The notes beneath the pieces are model-generated. The model was not told the origin of the DNA and ran no database searches. It saw nothing but the letters and a program-made list of their open reading frames with translations. A stretch of DNA of 64,000 nucleotides from Enterovibrio coralii (GTDB taxonomy: Bacteria > Pseudomonadota > Gammaproteobacteria > Enterobacterales > Vibrionaceae). Shown one piece after another: positions 46,296-56,605 of the stretch. The number at the start of each line of letters is the position of its first letter. Position 1 is the first letter of the stretch. The stretch covers positions 496,001 through 560,000 of the forward strand of contig NZ_LNTY01000006.1 of the NCBI RefSeq assembly GCF_001559595.1, read 5' to 3'. A program made the translations under genes and the position numbers.

Positions 46296-48202
46296 TTAAG
46301 CTTCGCTGTGACGACGTTCACCACGGAATGAGCGCTGCTCACCACCACGGTCACGGTTGAAGCGACGCTCGCCGCGCTCACCGTTACGGTCACCACGAGG
46401 GCCACGGTTGCCATCACGGTCGCCGCGAGGACCACGTGGGCCACGGTCGTCAAAACGACGGTTGCCACGGTCACCACCGTTGCGATCGCCACCGCTACGA
46501 CGGCGTGGTGGAGACATGTCTACATGACCTTCAACCAGCTGTGCATCAGTTGCTTTCTGGCGAATACGCAGTTGCTTCAGTTGACCCAGAATTTCTTTTG
46601 GCATCTTCTTAGGCAGTTGAACGTAAGTGTGGCCAGTAGCCAGCTTGATAGAACCAATGAATTGCTTCTCCAAGCCCAGTTCGTTTGCGATTGCGCCAAC
46701 GATGTCTTTAACTTGTACGCCTTGGTCACGGCCAACTTGCAGTTGGTACGTGTCCCAATCAGCAGCATTGTAGCTACGACGCTCACCGCGCTCACGGTTA
46801 CCGTCACGTGGGCCACGCTCACCGCGCTCACCACGTTCGCTACGACGACGGCTTTCACGCTCAAGCGCTGCTACCATTGGGTCTGGACCGTGGTAGAACA
46901 GAGGACGCTTACCTTGCTGACGCTGAAGCAGCATTGCCGCCAGAGTCGCAGTGTCAACTTCGATCTGCTCTTGCAGTTTCTCGATCAGACCAACGAATGC
47001 TTCCAGGCTCTCGCCTTCTTTCTGCTCTTGCAGTTCAGCAGCCAGTTTGGTCAGACGCGCTTCTGCTACTTTGTCACGCATTGGAAGTTGGATTTCTTCC
47101 ATGCGCGTTGAAGTAACACGCTCGATAGTACGCAGCATACGGATTTGGTTAGTACGAACCAGAAGGATCGCTTTACCCGCACGACCTGCACGGCCAGTAC
47201 GACCGATACGGTGGATGTACGACTCAACATCGAATGGGATGTCGTAGTTAAATACGTGTGTAATACGTGGCACATCAAGACCACGAGCAACAACGTCAGT
47301 CGCAACCAGAATGTCGATTACGCCGCGTTTGATATGATCAACAGTACGCTCACGCAGAGACTGAGGAATATCACCGTGCAGAGCAGCAGCTTTGAAGCCA
47401 CGCGCTGACAACCAGTCAGCCAGACGCTCGGTGTCCTGACGGTACGTACGAATACGATTGATGCGTCAGTTTCTTCAGTTTCCAGAAGACGAGCCATTGC
47501 TTCGTCTTTCTCTACGCCTTTAACAACCCAGAATTGTTGCTCAACTTTCTCAACAGTACGGTTGCTACCCGCTACGTCGATACGAGCTGGGTCACGCAGG
47601 AAGCGATCAACGATTTCTTTAACCATTGGAGGCATAGTTGCAGAGAACAGAACGCGTTGTGCTGTTTCTGGAGCTTGTTCCATGATCCAAGTAACGTCGT
47701 CAACGAAGCCCATCTTCAACATTTCGTCTGCTTCATCCAGAACGAATGTGTGTACTTCGTCTAGTTGTAGACGTTCACGGTTGATCAGGTCTTTAACACG
47801 ACCTGGAGTACCCACAACAATGTGAGCACCATTACGCAGTGCGCGCATTTGATCTACGATCGACGCACCACCATAAATTTCCAGAACCTTCAGGCCTTCA
47901 ATTTTCTTACCAAGCAGTTTAACTTCTGCAGCAACTTGGATAGCCAGCTCACGAGTAGGCGCCATTACGATGGCTTGTGGTTTACGCTGGTCTAGGTCCA
48001 GTTTGTTCAGCAGAGGCAAAGAGAATGCAGCGGTTTTACCGGTACCAGTCTGTGCTTTACCCAGTGCATCAACACCGGTCAGAAGAAGAGGAATAGAAGC
48101 CGCCTGAATAGGAGTTGGCGCAACAAAGCCAATCTCGTCAAGAGCGGAAAGGATGGTTTCAGCCAGATCTAGCTGGCGAAATTCAGTAACAGTATCTTGC
48201 AT
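46296..48202 (-). CDS. deaD: ATP-dependent DEAD-box RNA helicase, frameshifted near 47442
   Basis: About 635 residues when repaired. Q motif TPIQAASIP, motif I AQTGTGKT, motif II VLDEADEML, motif III SATMPP, then SIVFVRT, VATDVVARGLDV and motif VI HRIGRTGRAG. A DeaD-type C-terminal RNA-binding domain (YQLQVGRDQGVQVKDIVGA) is followed by an Arg/Gly-rich tail. The frame breaks after FVRT; one added base near 47442 gives RTRQDTERLADWLS. It unwinds RNA in cold-stress ribosome assembly and mRNA decay. The ATG at 48202 is preferred. Confidence 0.93.
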
Positions 48203-48502
48203 TGGGATCCAATATATAGACAAAAGTAACGGGCCCTTCTAGCGGTTTCGCACTGTTATTTCTTACTGATGCAGGGTCAATGTAATAAAAACAATGACGT
48301 CCTACTCTCTGCAACAGCAACTAACGCTATGGGCCTCGGCAATAAGGGTCAGCATTCTGCGCCAGTAAACTAAAAAAAGCCAGAAAAAATTGAACAACTT
48401 CACAATTCTTTCTACGACTGCTGTCTTTTTGACTGCAAACGATTAATAACGCAACGTTTCGCTGCTATTTCAGACACCAAGTTCTCACTTACGTCCAATT
48501 CA
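48203..48502 (-). other. Long upstream region of deaD (probable mRNA leader)
   Basis: 300 bp with no gene between deaD and the GAF protein gene on the same strand. Cold-shock helicase genes often have long structured leaders; I see no recognisable cold-shock box or riboswitch here, so regulatory content is inferred from length only. Confidence 0.35.
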
Positions 48503-50182
48503 TTAGTCGAAGCAAAAGCGGTTTCGCCCTAATTTCTCAGCAATCAAACAGGCTTTTTCTGCTTTTTTTAACACGTTGCTAGATTTGGTAAGCATCCCAA
48601 CACAATCAAAGGCCACGCCCACACTCAATGTGATCCTTTGATAATACTGAGAAACCAGATTCTCGATGTTCCGATGGTACGTTTCATCGACTATTTTGGT
48701 GGCGATGTCTTTGAGCAAAACCTCATCATGGGTTTGTACTAGAACGGCAAATTGTCCCTCTTTTATTACGCACAACAAATACTCGTCAAAATCTTTCAGG
48801 TGTCCCCTCAAGTCGTCGGCAATAGAAAGCATTAAACGACGTGCCAATGCGACCCCATAACGCTTTTTATACCCTTGATAGAAGTCCACCGAGATGACGC
48901 CTACTGTCACTGGCATTTTGTTTTTCTTTGCTGACTTAATAAAAGTCGGTGCTGCCATGGTTAAATAGCTCGCATTTAGCAGGCCGTTGTTTGGGTCTTG
49001 AATGTTCAGCCAGCGCATCTGCTGACGAGCCATGATGAGTTGGTTTTCAATTTCACTATCACGCTCAGCTTGCACTCGGATTTGCTCTTGAAGTGCATAA
49101 AACCTTTCATCAGCCGCTTCCGTCTCACGGAGCTTGATGATTTTCTGACATACAGAGGCCGCGAGAAGCTTGAACGCTTCTTTCTTGGGAGCGTCTAGCG
49201 GAGACTGCGTCAGCAGGTTGTCTGCAGCTAACCAACCAATGCAATCATCACCATCCCACATCACCATCATGATGTTCCAGCCCACCCCAACCTGCTCGGT
49301 ACCGAAATATAGCGGGACGTTTTCTTTAACGATAAGTTGATTCTGTTTGGAAAAGGCCTCTTCCATAAAAAGGTTGTTAGGCATTTCCGTGCGAAAATCT
49401 GAACGGTCTACGACATTGCCGTCAATGTCTGTCCCCCACGTACCCCACATTTCCGCTTTGTCGACATCACAAAGGAAAATCCCCATGCGGTCTATCTGCA
49501 GTTTGCTTCGTCCAAGTTCAACCGCAATACGGCACAACGCATGAATGGTCGTCGCTTTGGTAAAACGCAGAGAGATTTCGTGTAAGCTTTTTATATAGGA
49601 GAGCTGAGAGGTTAGTTGGTGGTTGTTTAACGCAAGATTGAGTTCATTCTGGTGCTTGTCGAACTTCACTTGCTTGAGCTGTTGCTGCAGGATCAAACAG
49701 TTTAGATTTTCGTATGCTTCTTCGAACACCCAATCAAAGAGATGTGGTGTAAACGACCGTGCCCCAGATGTGCATTCTGCTTCTATAAAGAGATAAGCAA
49801 GGGTTTTCTTGCCTTTCTTTAATCGTAGAACCGTGTGTTCCCAAAGCGCATTTTCTTTTCGCCACACACCATTGACTGGCACTTCACCAATTAAGGAAAA
49901 TTCACGTTCGCAACGACGCGCTTCTTCTTCCCAATTGATGGAATAGCCACCGTATTCCTCTTCTGGTCTGAAGTCAGGATAAAAGTGAAACACTTGCGTT
50001 GTGAGGCTGGCACAGAGTAACGGTTTATCTTCTGGGATGACAAAAAGAGCGAGATTGATTGCACCAGTTTCCGTTTCTAGTCGGTTAAAAATGGTTTTAC
50101 ACCACTGTTCCAACGATTCTTCGATTTCAGTTTCTTCCGGCAAAGCAAGCGTTTCAGTATTTCCCATCAAACAGACCGTCAT
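48503..50182 (-). CDS. GAF and degenerate-GGDEF protein
   Basis: 559 residues, cytosolic. A central GAF-like domain (about 205-355, CRIAVELGRSKLQIDRMGIF, GWNIMMVMWDGDDCIGWLAA) and a coiled coil (about 360-395) lead to a C-terminal GGDEF-fold domain (about 400-555, LNIQDPNNGLLNASYL, ISVDFYQGYKKRYG, LSVGVAFD). The signature is EGQF instead of GGDEF and the metal-binding Asp/Glu pair is gone, so it is probably not a cyclase. It may bind GTP, c-di-GMP or a protein partner. A start at M6 (50167) is possible. Confidence 0.85.
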   Translation of the reverse strand: MTVCLMGNTETLALPEETEIEESLEQWCKTIFNRLETETGAINLALFVIPEDKPLLCASLTTQVFHFYPDFRPEEEYGGYSINWEEEARRCEREFSLIGEVPVNGVWRKENALWEHTVLRLKKGKKTLAYLFIEAECTSGARSFTPHLFDWVFEEAYENLNCLILQQQLKQVKFDKHQNELNLALNNHQLTSQLSYIKSLHEISLRFTKATTIHALCRIAVELGRSKLQIDRMGIFLCDVDKAEMWGTWGTDIDGNVVDRSDFRTEMPNNLFMEEAFSKQNQLIVKENVPLYFGTEQVGVGWNIMMVMWDGDDCIGWLAADNLLTQSPLDAPKKEAFKLLAASVCQKIIKLRETEAADERFYALQEQIRVQAERDSEIENQLIMARQQMRWLNIQDPNNGLLNASYLTMAAPTFIKSAKKNKMPVTVGVISVDFYQGYKKRYGVALARRLMLSIADDLRGHLKDFDEYLLCVIKEGQFAVLVQTHDEVLLKDIATKIVDETYHRNIENLVSQYYQRITLSVGVAFDCVGMLTKSSNVLKKAEKACLIAEKLGRNRFCFD

Positions 50183-50465
50183 TTTGTAAGTTTTGTCTGA
50201 CTATTCTGTCATCAACAATTAATTTGGCATTCAGTAGCGTACAAGTTTGAGAAGCCATACATAAAATTAACGAATCCCATACATCACTTTTTGAGGCCGG
50301 TGCAGGTCTTCTCAATATCTTCGCCTTCAAACCATGCTTTTCGCACTATAAAAGTGCACCAATGGATACACATATTGTATATCTGGTAATTTCTGAGCCT
50401 GAATGCCTTGGTTTTGACATCTTGAATCCGTATAGTGTGGCGGTTCACAATCTGAGACCAGGCTA

Positions 50466-52448
50466 ATGTTTCAAGACAATCCATTACTTGCACAGCTAAA
50501 ACAGCAAATTAAAGAAAGCATTCCTAAAAAAGAAGGCACCATCAAAGCAACTGAAAAGGGCTTTGGCTTTCTGGAAGTAGACAGCAAAACCAGCTTTTTC
50601 ATCCCACCAGCGTACATGAAAAAAGTCATGCACGGCGACAAGGTGGTTGCTCTGATCCGCACCGAAAAAGAAAAAGAAGTCGCGGAACCAGACGAGCTGA
50701 TCGAGCAGTCTGTTGATCGCTTTATTGGTCGTGTGAAGATGATTCGCGACAAGCTGAACGTGGTACCAGATAGCCCTCAGCTAAAAGATGCAATTCGCGC
50801 AAAGACACGCAAAGGCCTAAGCCAAAATGCACTTGCAGAAGGTGACTGGGTGGTTGCTCACCTTGTTCGTCACCCATTGAAAGGTGAAAACGGTTTCTTC
50901 TGTGAAATCAGTGAGAAAATTACTGAGTCAAACGACAAGATTGCGCCTTGGTGGGTAACGCTGGCTAAGCACAACCTGCCGAACGTTGAGCCTGCACCAC
51001 AATCTAGCTGGGAAATGCTGGATGAAGGTTTGGTTCGCGAAGACCTGACTGACGTACCATTTATTACTATCGACAGTGAATCAACCAAAGACATGGATGA
51101 TGCACTGCATACGATCGCAAATGAAGATGGCACCTTCACTCTGACTATCGCCATTGCCGATCCAACTGCTTACGTTGCACAAGAGACAGACCTAGATAAA
51201 GAAGCGCGCGAGCGTGGTTTTACTATCTACCTGCCTGGCCGCAATATCCCAATGCTGCCACGTGAACTGAGTGATGATCTGTGCTCACTACGCGAGGAAG
51301 AAGTTCGCCCAGCACTATGCTGTCGCGTGACGGTTCTGGCTGACGGTACGATTGAAGACAATGCGAGCTTCTTTGCTGCAACCATTAAGTCTCAAGGCCG
51401 CCTGTCTTATGACAACGTTTCTGATTTCTTTGAAAACGGAAGCTGCGAAAACTGGCAACCATCTGAAGTCATCGAAGAGCAAGTTAAAGCACTTCATGGT
51501 TTGGCAAAAGCACGTATGCAATGGCGTGAAACCAATGCCGTTACATTCCCAGACCGTCCAGACTATCGTTTTGAACTGAGTGCTGACAATGACGTTGTAG
51601 CAATCCACGTTGACCCTCGCCGCATTGCAAACCGCATGGTAGAGGAAGCGATGATCACCGCCAACATCTGTGCAGGCCGTGCACTGCGTAATGCGTTCGG
51701 TTTTGGTGTGTTCAACACACACGCAGGTTTTGCACCAGAGAAAATTGCTGACGCTCTCGCGCTAGTTAACGAACACGGTGCGGAAACGACGTTAGAAGAA
51801 CTTCAAACCATCGAAGGCTTCTCTGCACTGCGCCGTTGGCTGAACACGCAAGAAACCACTTATCTTGATAACCGCATTCGCAAATACCAAGGTTACAGTG
51901 AGATCAACAATGCACCAGCACCTCATTTCGCGATGGGTCTGGATGTATACGCAACGTGGACCTCTCCAATCCGTAAATACGGCGACATGGTTAACCACCG
52001 CTTGCTGAAAGCTATCATCCGCGGTGAAACGTCAGCGCAAACACCTGACGAGCAAGTCGGTGACGAGTTGGCTTTGCACCGTAAACACCACCGTATGGCG
52101 GAGCGCGACGTCGCGGACTGGTTGTACGTACGTTTGCTGAAAGATGCAGTCGAGAAGAAGACCGTATTCAGTGCCGAGATCTTCGACATCAACCGCGCGG
52201 GTATGCGTACTCGCCTGCTTGAAAATGGTGCGATGGCATTCATTCCTGCCCCACTGATTGTCGATAACAAGAAGCGAATTGAATGTAACGGTGACACCGG
52301 CACCATCAACGTTGATGGCAATCTAGAATTCAAACTGGGTGACCAAATCGACGTTGTTCTTACTGACATTAAAGAGCCTACTCGCTCTATCGTTGGTAAG
52401 CCTACACGCGAATTCGCAGTGATTGCTGAAAAGCAAGAAACAGAATAA
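50466..52448 (+). CDS. rnb: Exoribonuclease II
   Basis: 660 residues. Order: N-terminal cold-shock domains ([20 protein letters not shown]), the RNB catalytic domain with [12 protein letters not shown] (metal-binding aspartates) and [19 protein letters not shown], and a C-terminal S1 domain. Length matches RNase II (E. coli 644) rather than RNase R. It degrades RNA 3' to 5' processively. Transcribed alone, ended by a strong terminator. Confidence 0.95.
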   Translation: MFQDNPLLAQLKQQIKESIPKKEGTIKATEKGFGFLEVDSKTSFFIPPAYMKKVMHGDKVVALIRTEKEKEVAEPDELIEQSVDRFIGRVKMIRDKLNVVPDSPQLKDAIRAKTRKGLSQNALAEGDWVVAHLVRHPLKGENGFFCEISEKITESNDKIAPWWVTLAKHNLPNVEPAPQSSWEMLDEGLVREDLTDVPFITIDSESTKDMDDALHTIANEDGTFTLTIAIADPTAYVAQETDLDKEARERGFTIYLPGRNIPMLPRELSDDLCSLREEEVRPALCCRVTVLADGTIEDNASFFAATIKSQGRLSYDNVSDFFENGSCENWQPSEVIEEQVKALHGLAKARMQWRETNAVTFPDRPDYRFELSADNDVVAIHVDPRRIANRMVEEAMITANICAGRALRNAFGFGVFNTHAGFAPEKIADALALVNEHGAETTLEELQTIEGFSALRRWLNTQETTYLDNRIRKYQGYSEINNAPAPHFAMGLDVYATWTSPIRKYGDMVNHRLLKAIIRGETSAQTPDEQVGDELALHRKHHRMAERDVADWLYVRLLKDAVEKKTVFSAEIFDINRAGMRTRLLENGAMAFIPAPLIVDNKKRIECNGDTGTINVDGNLEFKLGDQIDVVLTDIKEPTRSIVGKPTREFAVIAEKQETE

Positions 52449-52472
52449 AGCGAATAATCCCGTTTTTTGAAC

Positions 52473-52507
52473 GCAAAAAAGCCAGACATATGTCTGGCTT
52501 TTTTTAT
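52473..52507 (+). terminator. Rho-independent terminator of rnb
   Basis: Stem AAAAAGCCAGACA / TGTCTGGCTTTTT with a TA loop region, followed by extra T. Confidence 0.95.
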
Positions 52508-52539
52508 TGCTGATAATTTTAACAATGCGTTTTAGGAGC

Positions 52540-52633
52540 AATAAAAAACCCGGTCCATGAGCCGGGTTAGGTTACTTTTAACTTTTCATCGCTAAGCGGT
52601 GTAAAGTCCAGCTATGCAGTAACGCCAAATGTT
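52540..52633 (-). ncRNA. Candidate small RNA
   Basis: On the minus strand an extended promoter candidate (TTGGTT, 16-bp spacer, TATAAT at 52645-52640) precedes about 90 nt without any coding frame. The RNA would end in a hairpin AACCCGG / CCGGGTT followed by T6 (52572-52541). No protein gene feeds this terminator, because the nearest upstream minus-strand gene (DUF1127) has its own. A weaker promoter further upstream (TTGACC / TATTGT near 52748-52775) could give a 200-nt form. It is unlike any sRNA I recognise. Confidence 0.4.
52541..52573 (-). terminator. Terminator without a protein gene upstream
   Basis: Minus strand stem AACCCGG / CCGGGTT with a seven-base loop and six T; ends the candidate sRNA. 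Confidence 0.75.
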
Positions 52634-52639
52634 GGACCA

Positions 52640-52667
52640 ATTATAAGGTTGTCGGCGGCCAAACCAA
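52640..52667 (-). promoter_or_regulatory. Sigma-70-like promoter for the candidate sRNA
   Basis: Minus strand: -35 TTGGTT (52667-52662), 16-bp spacer, perfect -10 TATAAT (52645-52640). Confidence 0.4.
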
Positions 52668-53159
52668 TTCCTTACAACTGTTTAATGTCCAGGCGGTCTC
52701 TAAGGACCTTATTGTTATGTGAGAAATTATCTCATTTTAACCTTGATGTGTGCTGACAATAGGGGGAACTATTTTGAGGTCAACACAAAATTATCAAGAG
52801 GTACGTCGCATTTCTAAAGCTTAAAAATGATATCGTTAATTTCTTTAAGTGACAACCATCACGTCATTAAGGTCTTTCGAAGTGATGTCGTTCTAAAAGT
52901 CCAAATTAACCAAGATTTCGCTTTGAATGTCATTGACTTACAAAAAGTGTAGTCAGTGTTTTTTAGTCTTGCCAAATTTTTAAAAATATTTTGTACATGC
53001 CATGACTAAAATACGTTACATGCAAGTTGCGAGCATTAGACTAGACATTCATTGCAGGCATATTAACAACTCAAAGCATTTACCTTGTTCTGTTATTTAA
53101 GACAAAAGCAGATTAAATTGGTTCAGTGGTGATTAATTAGACGATTATTTTTGCAACGG
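52668..53159. other. AT-rich intergenic DNA
   Basis: About 490 bp with no convincing coding frame. I note a small inverted repeat TGAGA / TCTCA near 52720-52735 and GGTC / GACC near 52696-52709. No IS ends or att sites were seen. Confidence 0.45.
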
Positions 53160-53206
53160 AGATCTAAAAAGAAAAAATCCCGCACCACTCTCATGGCCGG
53201 GACTCA
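53160..53206 (-). terminator. Terminator of the DUF1127 gene
   Basis: Minus strand stem around GTCCCG / CGGGAT with an internal branch, then T6, about 60 bp past the stop codon. Confidence 0.65.
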
Positions 53207-53265
53207 TAGCAGAATTGCCTGCTCAAGGACTCGATAGGTAATCTTAGTTTTCACATTTCACAATA

Positions 53266-53511
53266 CTATTTCGCGGTTCCACGCTTAAGTGCACGTAATT
53301 CTGACTTCACTTGCTCTCGTGTTACGCCCACATCTCGTAAAAACGCGTCATCATCCATTCGATACTCTAACTCTTTCATTAATTGATGACGTCGCCAAGC
53401 CGACCAAAGTCTATGTGTCGTATTTGATACCAGCTCAATCTGAACCGAGAAAAACTTGGATAACAGTGTCTCTGAACGGGTTCTGACGATTTCTTTTATG
53501 TTCTCTCCCAT
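53266..53511 (-). CDS. DUF1127 (YjiS-like) small protein
   Basis: 81 residues. The C-terminal half carries the DUF1127 pattern WRRHQLMKELEYRMDDDAFLRDVGVTRE (split here), with the Trp, Arg, Asp and Gly positions conserved. Some family members act in RNA binding or phosphate/carbon metabolism regulation; none is proved here. It is divergent from the LysR gene, a common arrangement for this family. Confidence 0.88.
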   Translation of the reverse strand: MGENIKEIVRTRSETLLSKFFSVQIELVSNTTHRLWSAWRRHQLMKELEYRMDDDAFLRDVGVTREQVKSELRALKRGTAK

Positions 53512-53623
53512 GGCTGCCCCCTGCCGCTAACGCTGTTGCTTGTCTTGACAGGTCAATAATTAAACAATTTAATAATTCAGAAAAGCCAATATTATTTACC
53601 CAAAACATCAAAGGAGTTGATGT

Positions 53624-54490
53624 ATGAAAAACCTAGACGTTGACCAACTCCGAACGCTGGTTGCGATTGTCGATTGCGGTAACTTTGCCTCGGCAGCAGA
53701 CAGTGTTCACCGCACCCAGTCTGCGGTGAGTATGCAGATGAAAAAACTTGAAGAAATCACAGGCGTGAAGCTATTTCAAAAGAAAGGACGCAGGCATATT
53801 CTCACGTCTCACGGCATGACACTCGTCAGTTACGCCCGCCAAATGCTAAGCCTCAACGACGAGGCGGTTGCACATTTTCACAATCCCGATATGAATGGCT
53901 TGGTTCGCTTTGGCGTGTGTGATGACTACGTTAACTTGGTCTTCAGGAGAATCCTCACCGGATTTACGGAGCGTTATCCGAACCTGCAACTCTCTGTCCA
54001 GAGTAACAGCAGTCAACGTCTACTCAAGCAAGTCTTGGCGGGTCGTTTGGATCTCGCGTTGATCAACATTCACGATCACAGTTACCCCGCACAAGAGCTC
54101 TTCACCGAGAAGCTGGTATGGGCAAAAGCCAAACATGTCAGTTACTGCAAAGAAAGGCCCCTACCCATTGCCATCGAAAGTGATTGTCGTTGGGGCAAGC
54201 TCGCTATGGAGCTGCTCGATCGCCAAGGAGTGCCTTACCATGTTGTGTTGTCAGCAGCAGACTTCCACGGGTTAAATGCCGCCATTGAGTCCGGCATGGC
54301 CGCTTCCCTCATCGCGGCCTGTTCCATTACTGACAAAATGGATACGTTGGATTGGCTCGACCAACACTCGCATGAAACCTCGATTGTAAGTGGCCTGACG
54401 GTAAAACCCGGCGCCAGCGAGCCTGCTGTACTTGCACTCGCCAACTACATATCAGATTGGTATATCCGACGTAATCAGTCAGCGGCATAA
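53624..54490 (+). CDS. LysR-family transcriptional regulator
   Basis: 288 residues. HTH at 3-60: LDVDQLRTLVAIVDCGNFAS and QSAVSMQMKKLEE. An effector-binding domain follows with FGVCDDY and LALINIHDHSY. It is divergent from the DUF1127 gene, which it may control. Targets and effector are unknown. Confidence 0.93.
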   Translation: MKNLDVDQLRTLVAIVDCGNFASAADSVHRTQSAVSMQMKKLEEITGVKLFQKKGRRHILTSHGMTLVSYARQMLSLNDEAVAHFHNPDMNGLVRFGVCDDYVNLVFRRILTGFTERYPNLQLSVQSNSSQRLLKQVLAGRLDLALINIHDHSYPAQELFTEKLVWAKAKHVSYCKERPLPIAIESDCRWGKLAMELLDRQGVPYHVVLSAADFHGLNAAIESGMAASLIAACSITDKMDTLDWLDQHSHETSIVSGLTVKPGASEPAVLALANYISDWYIRRNQSAA

Positions 54491-54594
54491 TAGAGCTTCT
54501 CGATTTAGAGAATTCAGGTAGTTAGCGGATTGCACAGGCTCCATACCTCCCCTACACTAGTTTTCAGTGAATTCTTAGTGTATTTGTCTGATTT

Positions 54595-55122
54595 ATGCGT
54601 CTTTTCTACTCAGCGACATGTTTATGTTTCGGCAGTCTGTTTTTAACAGGCTGTGAAACGGCATCAGTGACACCTGATGTCACTCTCGTCACCCCGCCTT
54701 TGACGATAAATCCGTACCATAGCCAAGAAGAAAGCGTCACGATAAAGAATGTGAATTACGCTTTAAATCAATATTTTGATGAATGGAAAGGCACGCCTTA
54801 TCGCTGGGGAGGAAGCAGTAAGAAAGGCATTGATTGTTCCGCATTTACACAACACGCTTACCATACAATTTTCGAACATCCGCTTCCCAGAACCACTATC
54901 CAGCAGGTGAAAAACGGCACAAAAGTGACCTTGTCCAACGCAAGCTACGGTGACTTGGTATTCTTTAAAACGGGTTCGCGCCGCTATCATGTTGGTATCT
55001 ACATTGGGGAGCGCGAGTTTATGCACGCATCTACCTCAAAAGGCGTCATCATCTCTACACTCGACAATCCCTACTGGTCTACACGGTTTTGGCAGATTAG
55101 AAGCTACGTGACATCACCGTAA
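54595..55122 (+). CDS. NlpC/P60-family lipoprotein endopeptidase
   Basis: 175 residues. Lipobox LTGC at the N-terminus, then NlpC/P60 domain with catalytic Cys in GIDCSAFTQHAY, His in RRYHVGIYIG and a third polar residue in FMHASTSKG. It resembles MepS/Spr (murein DD-endopeptidase) and related hydrolases. It is probably an outer-membrane lipoprotein that cuts peptidoglycan cross-links. Confidence 0.92.
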   Translation: MRLFYSATCLCFGSLFLTGCETASVTPDVTLVTPPLTINPYHSQEESVTIKNVNYALNQYFDEWKGTPYRWGGSSKKGIDCSAFTQHAYHTIFEHPLPRTTIQQVKNGTKVTLSNASYGDLVFFKTGSRRYHVGIYIGEREFMHASTSKGVIISTLDNPYWSTRFWQIRSYVTSP

Positions 55123-55252
55123 ACTTGCTTTTATACCAAGGGTATTACGGATAAGACGGCAGTCTGTCTAAGGTCTTCTTAACTTTAGTTATATACCCAA
55201 AGTTTCTGTGGGAAATGATGCGTTCGCAATCCAGCAGTAGGAGATTGATACT

Positions 55253-55567
55253 ATGTGTACCATTTTCGCGGGGCAAGATACGACCAACTACGAATTTCAC
55301 ACCCGTTCAGTCAGGCTTGGTGGACACTGCACCAGCGTGCGCCTCGAGAAAAAGTTTTGGGAAATCCTTGATCACATAGCCGCCTCTCAAGACATGAATA
55401 CCAGCAGATTTCTCACCACCATTTACGATGAAGCTTTGGATATCAACGGGGATGTGTCTAACTTTGCCTCCTTGCTCCGTTGCAGCTGCATCTTGTATCT
55501 CAGCGACACAGAAAAAACCATGAGCATCGCCAACCAGCAACTCGCTTTCGCGCAAAAAGAAACATAA
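55253..55567 (+). CDS. Ribbon-helix-helix (RHH_4) protein
   Basis: 104 residues. TSVRLEKKFWEILDHIAAS and FLTTIYDEALD are those of RHH_4 DNA-binding proteins. It may regulate neighbouring genes; it is alone, ahead of the glyoxalase gene. Confidence 0.85.
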   Translation: MCTIFAGQDTTNYEFHTRSVRLGGHCTSVRLEKKFWEILDHIAASQDMNTSRFLTTIYDEALDINGDVSNFASLLRCSCILYLSDTEKTMSIANQQLAFAQKET

Positions 55568-55650
55568 ATTTAACATGCGGTAGCATAATACCACCTGTCT
55601 ACCGCATCTCAGGCGTATGGTACATCTCACACCTTGTGGAGATTATCATC

Positions 55651-56052
55651 ATGGCTAAAGCAATCCACTCAATGATCCGTGTGCTGGATCCCGAGATATC
55701 TATCCATTTCTATAAAGCCGCCCTCAATCTCGATGTTGACGCGCGCTTTGATTTTGATGGCTTTTCTCTGATCTACCTTCGAAATCCAGAAACAACGTTT
55801 GAGCTTGAACTTACGCACAATCACAGCAACACCGAACCTTACACTCACGGCTCTGGTTACGGTCACCTTGCCGTTTCAGTCAGCGACATCGAATCATCCC
55901 ACGCTGCCCTCGTCGAGAAAGGTTTGTCTCCCACACTTATCAAATCCATGAGTTACCAGAACAAGCCCATGGCCACGTTCTTTTTTCTCACTGATCCAGA
56001 CGGATACAAAATTGAATTCATCGAACGCTCCGGACGCTTTGCGTCCGTGTGA
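55651..56052 (+). CDS. Glyoxalase I-like VOC protein
   Basis: 133 residues. Metal-ligand candidates are His (AIHSMIRV), Glu (TTFELELTHNH), His (GYGHLAVSV) and Glu (YKIEFIERSG), as in lactoylglutathione lyase. ATG at 55651 has GGAG upstream; the longer frame overlaps the RHH gene. Substrate could be methylglyoxal-glutathione. Confidence 0.88.
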   Translation: MAKAIHSMIRVLDPEISIHFYKAALNLDVDARFDFDGFSLIYLRNPETTFELELTHNHSNTEPYTHGSGYGHLAVSVSDIESSHAALVEKGLSPTLIKSMSYQNKPMATFFFLTDPDGYKIEFIERSGRFASV

Positions 56053-56081
56053 ATACCGACAGACAGCAAGGAGGATTCACG

Positions 56082-56600
56082 ATGAAGCAACAAGCAATGT
56101 CCAGAAGACAAATAATAAAACTCGGTCTTCTCAGTGCAACAACCGCACTGGCCTACTCTTCTTTGGGAATCGTCGTCCCAGACAAAAGTTGGGCTTTAAC
56201 CGTCAACACACTTTCACCCACACAAGGAGAAAAACTGCTCTCCGTTTGCCGATTGATTTACCCGCATCCCAATTTAGCTGATACCTTTTACGCTGCTTCT
56301 GTTGAAAGTCTTGACGGCGCAGCAAGCGGAAATCCACAAACACGCGCGCTGATCGTTGAAGGTTTGGAATCACTAAACGATTGGGAAACACTCTCACCGA
56401 AACAACAACTCGCCGTGCTCGAAAAGATTGCCAGTTCCCCCTTCTTCCAGACGGTACGTGGAAACATGGTCGTTTCTTTTTATGACAATCCAAAAGTCTG
56501 GCCGAAGTTTGGGTATCAAGGTCCGTCTTATGCCAAGGGCGGATACCTTTTCAGAGGGTTTGACGACATCGACTGGTTACCAACAACGGCGAAGGAGTAG
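56082..56600 (+). CDS. Tat-exported small subunit of a GMC dehydrogenase (gluconate 2-dehydrogenase subunit 3-like)
   Basis: 172 residues. Tat signal SRRQIIKLGLLS, then a soluble domain with LICRLIYPHPNLAD-like text (VCRLIYPHPNLADTFY) and the C-terminal WPKFGYQGPSYAKGGY. This is the layout of gluconate 2-dehydrogenase subunit 3, which partners GMC oxidoreductases. ATG at 56082 is preceded by AAGGAGG. It lies 5 bp before the GMC gene. Confidence 0.88.
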   Translation: MKQQAMSRRQIIKLGLLSATTALAYSSLGIVVPDKSWALTVNTLSPTQGEKLLSVCRLIYPHPNLADTFYAASVESLDGAASGNPQTRALIVEGLESLNDWETLSPKQQLAVLEKIASSPFFQTVRGNMVVSFYDNPKVWPKFGYQGPSYAKGGYLFRGFDDIDWLPTTAKE

Positions 56601-56605
56601 CGATT

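Noticed and set aside
46300..46510. Repeating GC-rich units resembling a short repeat array
   Set aside because: These are codons of the Arg/Gly-rich DeaD tail, not a CRISPR or satellite; spacing is irregular and in frame.
46524..47111. Long plus-strand frame (195 codons) opposite deaD
   Set aside because: It is the antisense of the RG-rich part of deaD; no ribosome-binding site and low-complexity composition follow from the real gene.
47380..47460. Programmed frameshift in deaD
   Set aside because: No slippery heptamer with a downstream structure is apparent, and nine similar one-base losses occur in unrelated genes, so an error is simpler.
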